A stretch of 64,000 nt of DNA from Holacanthus passer (GCA_025331565.1 JAFREQ010000014.1:14124001-14188000); one strand, 5' to 3'; positions 45,560 to 58,036 are shown, counted from the first letter of the stretch. Made by a program: numbers and translations. Notes: a model not told the origin generated them from the letters alone.

Positions 45560-46281
45560 ATGATGTGGGAGGGGTGATATGCCCCCGATGATGCCCGTCC
45601 CTGTCCAGCAACACGACCAAATATCCAACATGCTGCACACATTGATCCCATATACTGAACATCTTTTATGCTCCTTTTATATGCATCCATCGCTTTGCAT
45701 CGTTTATTTAGGGTCCATAAGCTTTATTAGCAGGTAAAGCTGTGAAATGCCAGATTAACTCAAGCAAGCAGTGTTACAGGCTGAATTAGGCCACAATTTA
45801 AATGGCATTGCCTCTAAATAGTTAATTAGTTAAATGCACCAGTGGACATATGAGGCTGGTCAAGTAATGATCTTACACATATACACACATAAATTTAACT
45901 GCATTGATCGGGGATATTTATGTTTGTTATGCGTTGTAATTTCCAAAATTTTCTAATTTCTTATCAAGCACAGTATATTTAAGAGGAACTCACCAATGTG
46001 GTTATTCTATTTTTAGCACATGAGACAAAGTTATAACGTTTAAAACCCATTGTTAAAAGCACAAAAGATGTGAAAAGCCCTGAAATGCATGAAAAGCATT
46101 TTTAAAACCTAAATGCTTCCACATTTAAAATAATAAATTACAATATCATAATCTTTAGAATAATTGCTTAAAATATAGCAGATAACTCCTCAATTTCCAG
46201 CATTTACTCCTGAAATATGATAAAAATTAATGATTACAACAAAGCGCATCAGTGGTACAGAAATCCATATGGAAGCAGCTC

Positions 46282-46340
46282 ATTGGCTGACTCACGTATG
46301 ACGCGTCAATGCGGAAGTGAAACGCCGCCGGAAGAGAAAA
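46282..46340 (+). promoter_or_regulatory. pigt: Proximal promoter of pigt
   Basis: An inverted CCAAT box (ATTGG, 46282-46286), the perfect palindrome TGACGCGTCA (46299-46308, resembling a CRE/ATF site) and ETS-type sites (GCGGAAGTGA at 46311 and GCCGGAAGA at 46326) lie within 60 bases before the start codon. There is no TATA box. This is the usual layout of a housekeeping promoter with a very short 5' UTR. Confidence 0.6.
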
Positions 46341-49300
46341 ATGGCAGCTCACAGGTGCAGCTCCTCCGCCGTGCTGCTTATTATTTGTAGTTTGTCCGTG
46401 TTTGTATTCGCAGATAGTCAAGAAACAACACTAACCGGTGATCGACATGTCGCTGCGGTGGATGAGCCACAAACAGCCGCAGAAACAGCGGAACAAGCGA
46501 CCGAGCAGAGGCGGTGGGAAGCGACCGAGGCTGAAGAGGCGACACCGGGTGATGTTGCAGCCGACAGACAGGACACTTCTGCCCCTGAAGCCTTTGTCCA
46601 CTCATCGATACCACGACCCAAAGACGAGTTTCAGGAGGAGCTGGTGATCAGACCGCTGCACTCAGGAGATATTTACGCCAGCTTCCAGTTCCGGACCCTG
46701 TGGGAAACTGACTTCATGACAGGAAACAAAGGTTGGCTAATGTTCACTGTGAGCAAACATTAAACAGGCCATTCAATTGACATCAGACATGTAGACCTAT
46801 TAATGTTTGTTATGGTAATAGAAGACATTCATACCCTCCATTTAAATGATCGTGGTTATTTCAGTGTATATGCAAATTGAGATAAAAGGTTTGCAGTTGT
46901 ATACATTTAACGGACAGAATTTAGGTTTAGGTGATTTCATGATCCAGCAGTAATCTGATGAGAAATTAAAAGAGTGAAAAGATCTGAAACAGCATGTTAA
47001 ATCTTTAGGCCTACTTGCAGGCAGCGTGTCTGTTCTTATATATGTTAGTCCTACAGTTTTTGTTGGTTGTGTTAAATTAATAATAACATATTGGTAAAGT
47101 AAAAGCAATGAGACAGAAGTTCATTCATTCAGGCTTTTTTCCTACAACTGTAGCGTCAGACTAGTCTAACACTGGTAAACTGAAATAATATTAAACAGGC
47201 TTGATGCAAGTCCCATAAATTCTGTAAATACAGTTCTATTGTTGTTTCATAAACACATTAATTGACAATGTTTTTCTCAGCCTAACTCTAAACTGTGCAA
47301 TGTTTGTATTATATTTCTCAGTGTCCCACTACCGGCTTTTCCCCAAGTCTCTGGGCCAGGTCATCTCCAAGTTCTCGGTGCGAGAGCTGCACATCTCCTT
47401 CACGCAGGGCTACTGGAGGACCATGCAGTGGGGGCAGCCCTTCCAGCCGTCCCCACCTGGGGCTGAGCTCTGGGTGTGGTTCCAGGACTCTGTGACAGAG
47501 TGAGTATGGCCTCTAATCCTTTACATTACTGGCCACGCTCTGATAATGTTCACGTCACTCAGTTATGCCAGATAGATAGTAGAAAGTTTCACAGTATCAC
47601 AGCCTTTTTACGCACATCATTTTGCATTATCCTACAAAGACAAACTGGCTTATAGTAAGTTCTTGAAGTCATGGCAACTGGAAATGTAGGAAATAGCTGA
47701 CTGAATTAAAAAGCAAGGGAAAGCTACACCACAAAAGTGAATAAGAGGGAGAATCCTTAAACAATCAATTAAACAATTCTGACAAATTATGTCATGAAAA
47801 ATTCTTTATATTTTGCTGCCTTCTTAAAGTGTTTTTCATACATGTTTTTTTGGCCCTTTTTAGTGTGGACAGCACATGGAAGGAACTGACCAATGTCTTG
47901 TCTGGGATCTTTTGTGCTTCCCTGAACTTTATCGACTCCACCAACACAGTTCAACCCAGTGCGTCCTTCAAACCACTGGGTATCGGCAACGGTACATAGA
48001 AGCTTCTTCAATCTCCCTTTGAATTTTGTAAAGCTCTCTAGTCATGAGCCTGTGTACATTCTGTCCAGTGTGCACTGCAATACATATCAACTCATTCTGT
48101 TTTTTTGTGTTGAACCTGAAGTGACGGACCACCGCTTCCTTCGCTATGCCACCCTCCCACGAGAGATTGTTTGCACAGAGAATTTGACACCCTGGAAGAA
48201 ACTCTTGCCATGTGGATCCAAGGTGAGTTGTGGGGACATAAATCTGTTTACACAGTCACATTGTGGGGACTCACCTTTATGGGGACAAAACACAAATCTC
48301 CATAATATAAATTTTCTCTAACTTTTTTCTACTGTTGCACTCGCAGGCTGGTCTCGCCGTCCTGTTGAAGTCAGAGAAACTGTTCCACAGCAGTTTTCAC
48401 TCCCAGGCAGTGCACATCAGGCCCGTGTGTCAGGACTGGGAGTGCAAAACCACATCCTGGGAGCTGAGACAGACGCTGAATGTGGTTTTTGACCTGCACA
48501 CCTCTGCACAGGGCAAGCGAGGTGAGCACAAAGCACATTGTTCCAGAAGTCATCCCATGTTTATGTTTAGAGTTTTAGATTTGTTGTGTTTATAGATGAA
48601 GTCTCCCTGGCCTTGGTTAACTTAAGCTGTTTGTTCTTTCAGAGTGGTCTCTGTTTAAGATGTTCTCCAGGACCCTGACAGAAGCTTGTCCACTGGCCTC
48701 CTCCAGTAAAATCTACATCGACATCACAGACAACCCTCAGGTTCATTTCCTACTCTAAACGCCTTAATGCAAACTTTACAGGAAGCAAAAGAGGATAAGT
48801 TTTAACTGTCAAAGCAGTGTCAAGGTGGAGATATTTAAAGGATCCCTGTGGAGTTTTTCACCTCTAGTAGTGCTATGGAGCCGTTTATTCCTGAGCGGGT
48901 CCGTGTTTTGTTGATCGTGTGCATAAGCACAGGGTATGCTGCAATGCGCCAACAAAGACATTGAAGAAGACTGTCAGCAAGTAAACATGGATGTAAACAA
49001 TGCAGGATTTAAAATACTTCATAGTGGCTTTGCAAATGTTGTATAAGGAAGGAAATGCATTCAGCACATTTGTCAGAGCTGAAGGATACAATGCAGAATG
49101 ATGTCATTTGGTGAAAAATATTTACACAAACATAACTTTTGTTTGTTTACAAAAAGCTCCACAGGGTACAGGCTTTTTAAGATTATTTAAAACAGATATA
49201 ACATTTTCATAAGGTATAATCTTTTAACAGTGTATATGTAGATGTGCAACAGTCACAGCTAAGAAAAATTTGACGGCATTTTGCAGGGGGAGCAGTTTGA

Positions 49301-51947
49301 GGTGAGCCCAGCCACTCCCCTGCTGAGCCAGGCAGTGGTGCTGGGGGACAGACGAACCTTCTCTGTCTACGATCTGACCCAACAAATCACCTTTGGCACC
49401 GTGCGCTCCCTCAACCTGCTGATCCGCTGGAAATCCAGTGAGGGTGAGTGAGGACAGCAGAGCGTGACACACAGCTTTGTGGAAAAGACTGGTCACAGAC
49501 TAGTCTTAATTATTCAATGCATCAAGAAAGACTATGAAGGAATTAACAAAAATGTATCAGCTGCGTCTGTTTGTCATATTTCTCTTTGTTACATCTTGTA
49601 GCTACTGTTCTTCAGTTATTTGGCCAATGGATCTGCAGTCTGTTCATTTGCAACCTGTTCTCAGTTTTGGGACAGAAAGTCTTTGACAAGCAGCATCTGA
49701 AGTCACTTTCAGATTGCAGCATGTGTGACCATTTTTAGGAAATATGTTTTTTTTCAAGCCAAAAAGTAAATAAGAAAACACAATTTGTGTCCAAGATTGT
49801 TGTGTGCTGTACCAAAGCAACACTTTTCCTATTTGTTCCTGTTACATAATCCCCTGGTAATGTGTCAAACATTCGGGTGACCCTTGTTTAGTAACAGATG
49901 TTTTCAACAAAGTCAAGCAGAGAAACAGTCTGGACTCCTGATTTGTAAATGAAGTACAATCATACATCATATCCTTCTCCAGCTTTTAAATTTAGACATT
50001 AGCAATGTTTTGTTTTTTTCCTTGTCTCTGCTGCCATGTTTCCCACATTGTCAACTAATAAACCTCTTCTCACGCTCGCCTGCCTGCAGGTGACATGCTG
50101 CGTCCCCTGCTCCACGCTGAGCGTTATGTGGCCGGTTACGGGCTGCAGACGGGAGAGATTCACACGCTGATGTACAACAACCACCCCTACAGATCTTTCC
50201 CAGTGCTGCTGCTGGACTCGGTGCCTTGGTATCTCCGTCTCTACATCCACACTCTCACCGTCACCAGCAAGGGAAAGGACAACAAGCCCAGTGAGTCAAT
50301 TTAGAAAGCTGATGAGAATGCGTCTATGCACACAATTGCAATCAAGGTCTGAAATTAGCAACTACAGACACTCACAACTGGTTAATGTTTGACATTATAG
50401 AAATTAGGTCAGCCCTATACAGAGAGTATTAGTTAAATGAGACAATTCTGTGTAAATGAAGTGGAATATTTGTGTTAATTATATTGCTTAATAACTTTAC
50501 TTTGGTTCGCCAGTGCTTGGTTATGTGATCCAGAAATTTAGTTTGGGACACCACCTACATGCAACAACAGACTTACAAGCACAAAATAACTCTCACTTCC
50601 AACCAGATTTTGTTAAACCTATCATCAGGTCTTTTCAAAGATCTCCATACCATGACTGCAGATAACAGACACATGGCTGTTTTTAACATTTTAACTGCAA
50701 CTAAAGGGTCAATGGTTTCATAATAAGTATTTGTCTTACAATTAGTTTAACTAGCAGTAAATGCTGCTTTAAAAACAAGAAGAGACTGATTCTGTGATTC
50801 TCTGATTAAGTGGAGCTGCTGTGAAAGTGCCCTGTGTTCCTTTTCCTGTGCACCACTTTCCCTACAGGAATCATTGTTTCATGTGACTCCATGCAGATGC
50901 TTCTTTTCACCAGAAGGAGGAGAACATGAGTTGTATTTTCTGTCATGAAAGCTGTAGTAGAAGATGTTTCTTGTTGGTCTGTCTCTGTGCTTGGTTTTTG
51001 CATTTAATGAAAGTATTATTAATTATGCAGTATTATTTATGCTCTGTGTAGGACAAAGGTCTATATAGGGCTTTGGATAAACGTTACAATAATGGATCAA
51101 TAGTCACTCATGTAATTCTCCTTCTGTCAGGTTACATCCACTACCAGCCGTCTAAGGACCGGGTGAGACCCCACCTGCTGGAGATGCTGGTCCAGCTTCC
51201 TCCCCACTCCGTCACCGAGGTCACGGTGCAGTTTGAGAGGGCTCTGCTCAAGTGGACTGAATACACCCCTGATCCCAACCACGGCTTCTATGTTGGGTAT
51301 GCATGTAGAGCTGTTTTCATAACTGAAAGAATAAGATACACACACATTGCATCTCATGTCCCATCAAAGGTTGCACGTGTTGCATGAGCTTGAACGGTGT
51401 CACAGAGGATAGTTTGAGAAAATGTGAAAGGTTTTGTTTGATTTATTGTTGGGCTATTTAAATGTCTTCACGACTTTCAAAATGTGTTTCTTCAACATTT
51501 AGGTCTTCAGTAATCAGCTCTCTTGTACCAAGCATTGTCGCGATGGACACAAACAGCACAGGGGAACGGCCACTTTTCAGCAGCTTGTAAGTTCACAGCT
51601 GTTTCTCTGCTGTTGCTGCCCATTCACGTGTTGTTGTTGTGCTTCTGTTGAGAAACACATCTGCCTAAAAGTCCATCAAATTTCCGTCTGCCTCCAGTTT
51701 TCCCTGTAAAGAGGAGTCCAGCTACTTTGTGCGTGTCTACACGGAGCCTCTGTTGGTCAACCTGCCGACTCCAGACTTCAGCATGCCTTATAATGTCATC
51801 TGCCTGACCTGCACCGTGGTGGCCGTGGGCTACGGCTCCCTTTACAACCTGCTGACCCGGAGTTTCCAGATAGAAGAGCCCAGCCCGGGACTGGCCAAGA
51901 GGATAGCCAACATCATCCGCAAGATGAGGGGCGTGCCGCCACTTTGA
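46341..51947 (+). CDS. pigt: GPI transamidase component PIG-T (pigt), 11 exons
   Basis: PIGT is a membrane subunit of the endoplasmic reticulum GPI transamidase, which attaches GPI anchors to proteins. It stabilises the complex and is disulfide-linked to the catalytic subunit PIGK. Exons: 46341-46731, 47322-47499, 47864-47991, 48122-48222, 48347-48521, 48643-48740, 49287-49443, 50090-50290, 51131-51296, 51503-51586, 51698-51947; 1929 bases, 642 residues, all phases agree. Residues 1-24 are a signal peptide. REELVITPL-type homology begins near residue 99 (EELVIRPL). Cys250 in IVCTENLTPWKKLLPC corresponds to the human cysteine bonded to PIGK. N232 is a conserved NVT glycosylation site made across a splice junction. 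A membrane helix lies at about 592-612 (VICLTCTVVAVGYG). The C terminus is RGVPPL, as in human (578 residues). The extra length is an acidic N-terminal insert. Introns over 300 bases (46732-47321, 47500-47863, 48741-49286, 49444-50089, 50291-51130) show nothing recognisable. Confidence 0.96.
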
Positions 51948-53180
51948 GGCTGGACACACATGCCAGCTGGCACTACTTTTAGAAAGGAAGTTTTCCTTTT
52001 GTTGAAACCACTGGTAAACATGTGATATTCAGGGAAGAACTGAGTAAAACACTGGTATGAATGTTTTTAAAACGGTCAACTTGAAGGTTTTGGTTTGTAT
52101 TCAGGATGTTTTCTTGCCGGCTAAGGACAATGTAAGAAAATGTGGACATTAGTCTACTTGGATGGAAAGTCAGAGCTTTGTCATTGTTAAACAAGAAGGA
52201 ACCAAAGCAGTGCAGTGTGCTGCAATGGTTACGGCATCAGAGTGTTTTTGGTTTAATTGTTTTGTTCTGTGGGTGTTTGAAGCCATAACTCCAATACATC
52301 GTAATGTAGCCACAGTATCTCTGAGACATTTTGTTACTGTGAGCAAAGTGAGGAAATTATGTTTCCACAAATATGAGACTGAAGGCCTTACACAAAATTA
52401 TAAAGCCTCAGAGCTCAGATGGAAAAAGGTCGATCACCTTTGTTCTCATGCTGTGTTCCTGACTTGCTCTCTCACTGCGAGGAAAGATAAACTAACTTCG
52501 TCAGGACATTGGTTATATAATTTCCTTAAACCTCAGTTATGGCAGGATGTGAAATAACTGAGTTTCCCACGCAACCACAAATTAACACAATCAAAGTTAA
52601 CTATGGAACACCCAGAAGCATGTCCCCTTTATTTAATGCTTGCTGATTCATTTGTGTTTTATTGTAGTTTTAATATATGAGAAAAGAACAAATGCCCACA
52701 AAAATACTAAAAAGTTACCAAAAGCATCATTTTTCAAATTCAGTCATAAGCAGGAGCAATAAGAACATGTGTCTGGAAATACTTGCTCTCTCTAAAATGA
52801 ACAACCCTCTTACCAAATGTTTATTTTGCACTCATCGGTTGTCGGATGCATGCTTGAATGTTAATTGCTATTGTCTGCAGGTCTCTTCATAATTAATTGC
52901 CTTTGGCTTGTCAGGTTCTGAACTCGCTCATTCATCAGTTTGATGCAGTTTCAGTGTCTCTTATAACGAAGTCTGTCATTATGGAAATTACCTTCCCCTA
53001 CCATGAAATACTACCATGCGAGAGCAACGCTATCCTCTGTTGTGTTTGTCTGCCTGGAACTCCATTCTGTTTCACTTGCTGTGAAAAAGTGTGCAGGATG
53101 TAAACGTGTGGAGCGGTACTGTGTGGGTGTGTGTGTGTGGGTGGCAAAACCTAAATTGTTCTTATTGCCTTTTCAATAAA
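51948..53180 (+). other. pigt: 3' UTR of pigt
   Basis: About 1.2 kb without a convincing coding frame between the pigt stop and AATAAA at 53175-53180. An earlier signal may exist, but I saw no canonical AATAAA that clearly precedes it. A short (TG)n stretch lies near 53125. Confidence 0.55.
53175..53180 (+). terminator. pigt: Poly(A) signal of pigt
   Basis: AATAAA in TTTTCAATAAACTGATAAAC, followed by T-rich sequence within 40 bases. It is the best candidate 3' end for pigt. Confidence 0.6.
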
Positions 53181-53886
53181 CTGATAAACTGATCTTTTCA
53201 TCATTTTATTCAAATTACAAGCTGTGAAAGAAAGTCCACGGCTCTAAACTGTACCAGAGCTGGAGCTGTACTACTTCCCACCGAGTGCCCACATTTTTTG
53301 TGTAAACAAACTTGGCCCCACTTCTGGCAGACTCCAAGAGAACAAACACAGACGTCTCTGTATTTGGCCGGTCAGCGATTCTCACCCCTGTACGTTTGGC
53401 AAGAACGTGGAACAAAAACAAATCAAGGGGGGGAAAAAAAAGCTGCATTCCACATAATTGATGTTCATATCTGGTCAGCTGCAAACTATCTTATCTGTCC
53501 AAGCAAGTAGATCTACACAGCCTGAGAACGGAGATCAGCCCTGCAGACACACACACTGTGTTTATCACATATGTTAGTGATTAGCTAGATAACTACACTT
53601 TTGCAAATTACAATATGAAATGTGGCTGCTTATATAAAAAGCATTTTCAGATATGTGAGGTTGCGGTGCTACAGTGTTGAAATCTCAGGGCAGCAGACGT
53701 TCTTGGCCACCTCTTTAAATAGTCTCCTTTTCTGCCAGTAAGCACTTTCCATTCTTGGCATATTTCATCATTTGTTTTTTCAGCCGAGCTCTTGCCTAAA
53801 AGCCATAAAAGAAACCTGTAAAACCTATAGAGACCTATAACTGGCAAGGTATTAAACACACCACGTTTCTAGTTTCTCAAAACACT

Positions 53887-54405
53887 TTTATTGGTTGAAA
53901 AACAAAGAAATGTAAATTGCTCCGTGGCTCAAAACTATACAAGCAACAGACACATAAGCGCAATACATTTTTTCATTATCATATCCTAGAATATACAGTT
54001 TTACTACTTGTGCAGAAATACTGTTGATTAGTTGTAAACTCATCAAGTTCACATACAAACATACTTGAAGACTTTTGAAGACTATGACCAACTATTTACT
54101 ATATAACAGCACATTATTCTACATTTCTTGCTTTTCCAAAACTTACTCAAAAAAAGTATTCACAAAAAATGTATTGAATTAAAGTACAAGCAAATAAAAC
54201 GACTCCCTAACTACATTAAGGAGAGCAATTTACTTTCTCCTCCCTAAGACTGAGACTGTGCAAACCGATGCTCAAATGTTGGACAAAGTGTGCTAATATG
54301 GAGCTGAAAAGGTGGAAAAGGTGAACATGATCCGTCTCATCACTCAGTACATTATCTGCGTTGCCGAAGCCAGACAAGTGCCCACATGCAGCCGAGGCCG
54401 TCCCC
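53887..54405 (-). other. wfdc2: 3' UTR and poly(A) signal of the WAP gene
   Basis: TTTATT at 53887-53892 reads AATAAA on the - strand, about 515 bases after the stop codon. The stretch is AT-rich without other features. The 700 bases between this and the pigt end hold nothing recognisable. Confidence 0.55.
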
Positions 54406-55379
54406 TCAGCAGGGCTTGCTGCAGGCGTGGCCGCAGGTCGTCCTGCAGCACTTCTGCTCTCCTGGACACTGACCATCATGATAGCAGTACTCAGCACACA
54501 TGGGGGTCCCCTGGGGTAGAGCACAGCGGCCTGGCTTCACTGACACACCAGAGAGAAAAAACACACGAGTCACAAAATATGCACATTAAAGTGATCACAC
54601 AAAGAGTATTTAGAGGATTTTGCCACATATCTAACCTGTGTATGGTGCAATGCAGTCGTGCCCACATCCGTTGTGGCAGCACTTCTCCTCATTGGGACAG
54701 TCACTGTCATTGGAGCAAAACTCAGCACACAGTCCTACACCCCAGCGCCTGCGAGGACACACTCCCGGCTTGGCTGGAGGGACAAGAGAAATGAATGCAC
54801 ACAAAGAGGGAAAAGAGACATTTAAAAACATGGCTTTTTGATAGGAAGGGACTGTCTGATGTCCTGTGGACTGTCCATCCACAGTCAGTTCAGTCCCTGA
54901 GGTTTAACCAAAAGATTTAACAGCTGCTCCACCAGAGGAAAAAGGTTGTGGCTCGTACTGAAAGCAGGGGGGACACAGACAGCTCCACAGTCAAAGACAC
55001 AGCATTTGTGGTCTGCAGGACAGTCTTCATCACACACACAGCCCTTATGTGATGGGACAACATTAAGGAGACGAGGGCAGTGGCCTGGTTTTGGGAGAAT
55101 CACTGAGAGACAGAGGCAGTGGAGCAGAAAAGGAGAAAGATCAGCTGTGATAAGTGGGATTACACTAATGAAGGTGTCTGCTTGACAAACATCTTGGTGG
55201 AGGACTGAAACAAACAGACATGCAACTCTTTTTTTTTTTAAAAAAAAGTTTGCAGATTATACATTAAACAAATATGTGAGTGGAAAAACAAACCTACCTG
55301 TTAAATTGCCATCAGCCTCTGCAGCAAAAGCACAGAGTGTTAAGATCAGTGCAGAAACTGCCAACCAGTGTTTCTCCAT
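54406..55379 (-). CDS. wfdc2: Secreted protein with three WAP four-disulfide core domains (wfdc2-like)
   Basis: Small secreted WAP proteins act as protease inhibitors or antimicrobial and immune factors. Exons in order: 55379-55298, 55102-54959, 54773-54636, 54539-54406; 498 bases, 165 residues. Residues 1 to about 20 form a signal peptide (MEKHWLAVSALILTLCAFAA). Each remaining exon encodes one WAP domain with eight cysteines: about 31-74 (KPGHCPRL...), 78-119 (KPGVCPRR...) and 123-165 (KPGRCALP...). Each shows the C-x5-CC-x3-C spacing and KPG start. All introns are phase 1, so each domain is a symmetric module. Mammalian WFDC2 has two domains, so orthology is supported mainly by its place next to pigt. 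Inhibitory specificity cannot be read from sequence. It could equally be named as a general WAP-domain protein. Confidence 0.88.
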
Positions 55380-55540
55380 GTTAACTTCTTGCACACAAGA
55401 ATGTGCTCCTGTTTGGACAAATAGCCCAGAAAACAACCTGCAGGCTGAGCGGGAAGCTGGGTCCTTGTGCCTGTAGAGTTTCAATCCCAGACTCTGCTTC
55501 CTGAGCTTCTGGATGGGATGTGACAGCAGACACACTTTCA

Positions 55541-55550
55541 CCAATCAGCT
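55541..55550 (-). promoter_or_regulatory. wfdc2: CCAAT-type box upstream of the WAP gene
   Basis: The + strand CACCAATCAG lies about 165 bases upstream of the start codon; on the - strand it reads CTGATTGGTG. No clear TATA box was identified between it and the ATG. It may be part of the promoter, with low certainty. Confidence 0.3.
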
Positions 55551-56185
55551 CCTTCTTGTTTAGGACTTAATTATGAAAGTGTTTTTTAATTACATGATAT
55601 TTATATTCTACTTTTTTTTTGTTTTGATAGTTGTCATCGTTGCCAACTGTGATCTGTATTTTATTTTGACTTGTGATGAAACTAGAAAGCTAAAAAAAAG
55701 GCTTTAAGGTTTGCGGAGACAGTTCAAGTAAAATGTAATAGGATTATAATATTTGTATTCTTGAGCAACTTATGTTAGATGATGATGACAATGAATGATC
55801 TATTGCAGCTGTTGTTGATCATGTTTCTGCAGCACACATCAGCTCTACTATTAATCTTTTAAGATGACAACTTTGTGCTGTTACATTCAACTATACCAGC
55901 ATTTCATATTTATAATGTTGTTTCTGTTTAGTTTTAGTCCTCATTTTTATATCAAACTTGATTTGAGGATTTTAGTAAACATTATGTCCCAACTGGTTTT
56001 TCCCTATGGATGTTATGTGTGTGACAAAAAGAGGCTCATTGTATTTTTATTTTCAAACTTTCCACCACAGCAGGGTTCTCACTCTGACCCTGTGCTGCCA
56101 TCTACTGGCCCAAGCAGGAGTTACATGTAAGCTGTTCAATGGAAGGTGGGCTTGTCATATTCTTAGCAACAAAAAACTCAACTAT

Positions 56186-56834
56186 TGTGGCAGTTTTCCC
56201 TGCCACTGGTAACACATCACACCAGCACACTGCACCAACACTCATTTCACACACCACATGTTAGCCAGGTAGCATGCTACTAAAAGTTTGGTGGGTGCAC
56301 ACACTGAGATACATTTAACATCTTAGTAAGCTTCCTGTGCTATCGTTTTCCCATATAGGTTACAAAAACACACACAAAAGGATTATTGTTTGAGTTAACT
56401 TTTTATTATTTAAATGTGGAAGATTATGAGTTTGTCTGTATCAAATTATGCTCTTTTCTTACCACAGTGCTTCCTGGTTCTGGGCAGTGACAAAGAACCT
56501 GAGTAAAGTTTCAGGCTGTCTTTTATAGTGCCTGAGTATTAAGTAGGGAACATGTTCAGTCCATCTTATTGCACCATACTAATTGATGGGAGTGTTAAAA
56601 GGGGCATTATAGGAATGCTTTGACTTATTTAATGTGTGGTGTGATTTAAAATGGTTCCTGAGATGGAAGATGATTTGTGTGTTTGAATTAATTATGTAAT
56701 TGTTTTCAATTAAAGATGGTATGGTCCAGTGGGAGGGGCCTAGCCTTTAAATAGAGGGGATCTACACTGCTTAGTCAGTCAGAGAAGGGCTGTGGTGCTG
56801 TGTAGGCCTGTTGCTGTTGCTGTTGCTGTTGCTG

Positions 56835-56875
<41 letters not shown>

Positions 56876-57158
56876 GCTGTTGGCTGCTTGCTGCTGCTTG
56901 CTGCTGTTGTTGTTGTTGTTGTTGTTGCTGTTGTTGTTGCTGCTGCTGTTGCCGCCCAAACTTTGTAAATATTTTTGCATTATTTTTTTCCATTATTTGC
57001 CCTCATTTTAGGTCTTAAAACGGGCAATAAACTTCATTTTCTTTTGCATCAAACAGACTCTGTCTTGCTGCCTTTTCTAGCTTTTGGAGATCAAGTCACA
57101 CCTTTTTTTTCAGTCAGCTTTTTGCCAGACTACCCTCATTCTAGGTCAGAATGTGGCA
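56186..57158 (+). mobile_element. Solo LTR of a retrotransposon with target-site duplication
   Basis: The block begins TGTGGCAG and ends ATGTGGCA, so it has the TG...CA ends of an LTR. It is flanked on both sides by ACTAT (56181-56185 and 57159-57163), a 5-base target duplication. Inside, in the right order, are a TATA-like TTTAAATAG (56746-56754), a TTGCTG-rich repeat, and a poly(A) signal AATAAA (57026-57031). No internal coding region is present, so it is the product of recombination between two LTRs. The family is not identified; the length of 973 bases fits Gypsy- or BEL-type elements. Confidence 0.78.
56808..56952. repeat. (TTGCTG)n/(CTG)n trinucleotide repeat inside the solo LTR
   Basis: About 48 triplets of TTG, CTG and variants. 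Read on the - strand it gives long glutamine runs, but it lies in what should be the R/U5 part of the LTR and is not a gene. It may vary in length between individuals. Confidence 0.9.
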
Positions 57159-58036
57159 ACTATGTTCTTCAGTATCTATCTTGACAAGACCCACTTGCCA
57201 AACTGAGAAAAAGTGGAAATGACTTACTATTTAACTCTGGTGTTTATTTGCATGCTGCTTGTCCAGATATTTTCTTTTTACTCTCTGCCTTAAATGGTTC
57301 CTTTAAAGTTTGGATCACACTTGTCAAGGCAAGTTTTTAGGGACCATTAGGGTTAATTACACTATTGATCTTTGTAAGAGAAGGTAGGGAGATGATTAAA
57401 CACTAATGAAAAGAGCTGTCCTCCTGAAATTCATGCACCATCTCTCTCCTTTTCTTTACCTTTTTTTCCCTGAAAATCTGGGCTTTAAAAGCTCAATGTG
57501 CATCCATACATGTACTGATCAGTACAACGTGCACCTCAGTCTTCACTGCTCTCATATTGAACAGCTACAGTAGCTCATGTCTCTGCTTGTTGCTTCTCAC
57601 TCTTTTCATCTTCTCTCAGCTGTAGATGAAATCTGACTTCTGTTCTCCAGAGCATAAAGAAAAAAAAAACCGTGCCTCCAGGAACCATGATAGTGGCAAA
57701 TTAATGAGATAGTCTGCACAATTACATTTTGTTTTTCCATGAGACAGCATGTATTTGATTTCAGATGAGTCTGGCTGAGCTCCCTGTGCCGAGAGACCAG
57801 ACTGTATATCTGATATTGTCCACCTGATCCTGATAGGCTGGTGCCAGTGCACGCAGACTACTGTGCTGTGTCATGGTATCAGCCAGTAGAAGATAAAGCA
57901 TAATGATTCAGTAAAAAATAAATGCAATGAAAGCTGTTCACAGTAATTTCTGTGTGACACTACTTCTGAAAAGAAATCTTTCAAGGCATCATGAACCATA
58001 AACCTCCACTTTACTGGGAGGAGGCAAACCATCCAG

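Larger units (their letters stand above)
45370..46340. promoter_or_regulatory. Shared intergenic region between divergent phactr3 and pigt
   Basis: The start codons are 971 bases apart on opposite strands. The phactr3 side has the GC-rich trinucleotide run and (GT)n. The middle (45700-46260) is AT-rich with no evident motif. The pigt side has a compact promoter. No gene lies between. Confidence 0.7.

Noticed and set aside
45226..45690. 154-codon frame extending upstream of phactr3 exon 1
   Set aside because: The upstream part crosses the GGC and GT simple repeats. Family comparison places the start at 45369, and a likely acceptor lies at 45390.
56771..56993. Polyglutamine open frame on the - strand
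   Set aside because: It is only the antisense reading of the TTGCTG repeat inside the solo LTR, with no intact gene around it.
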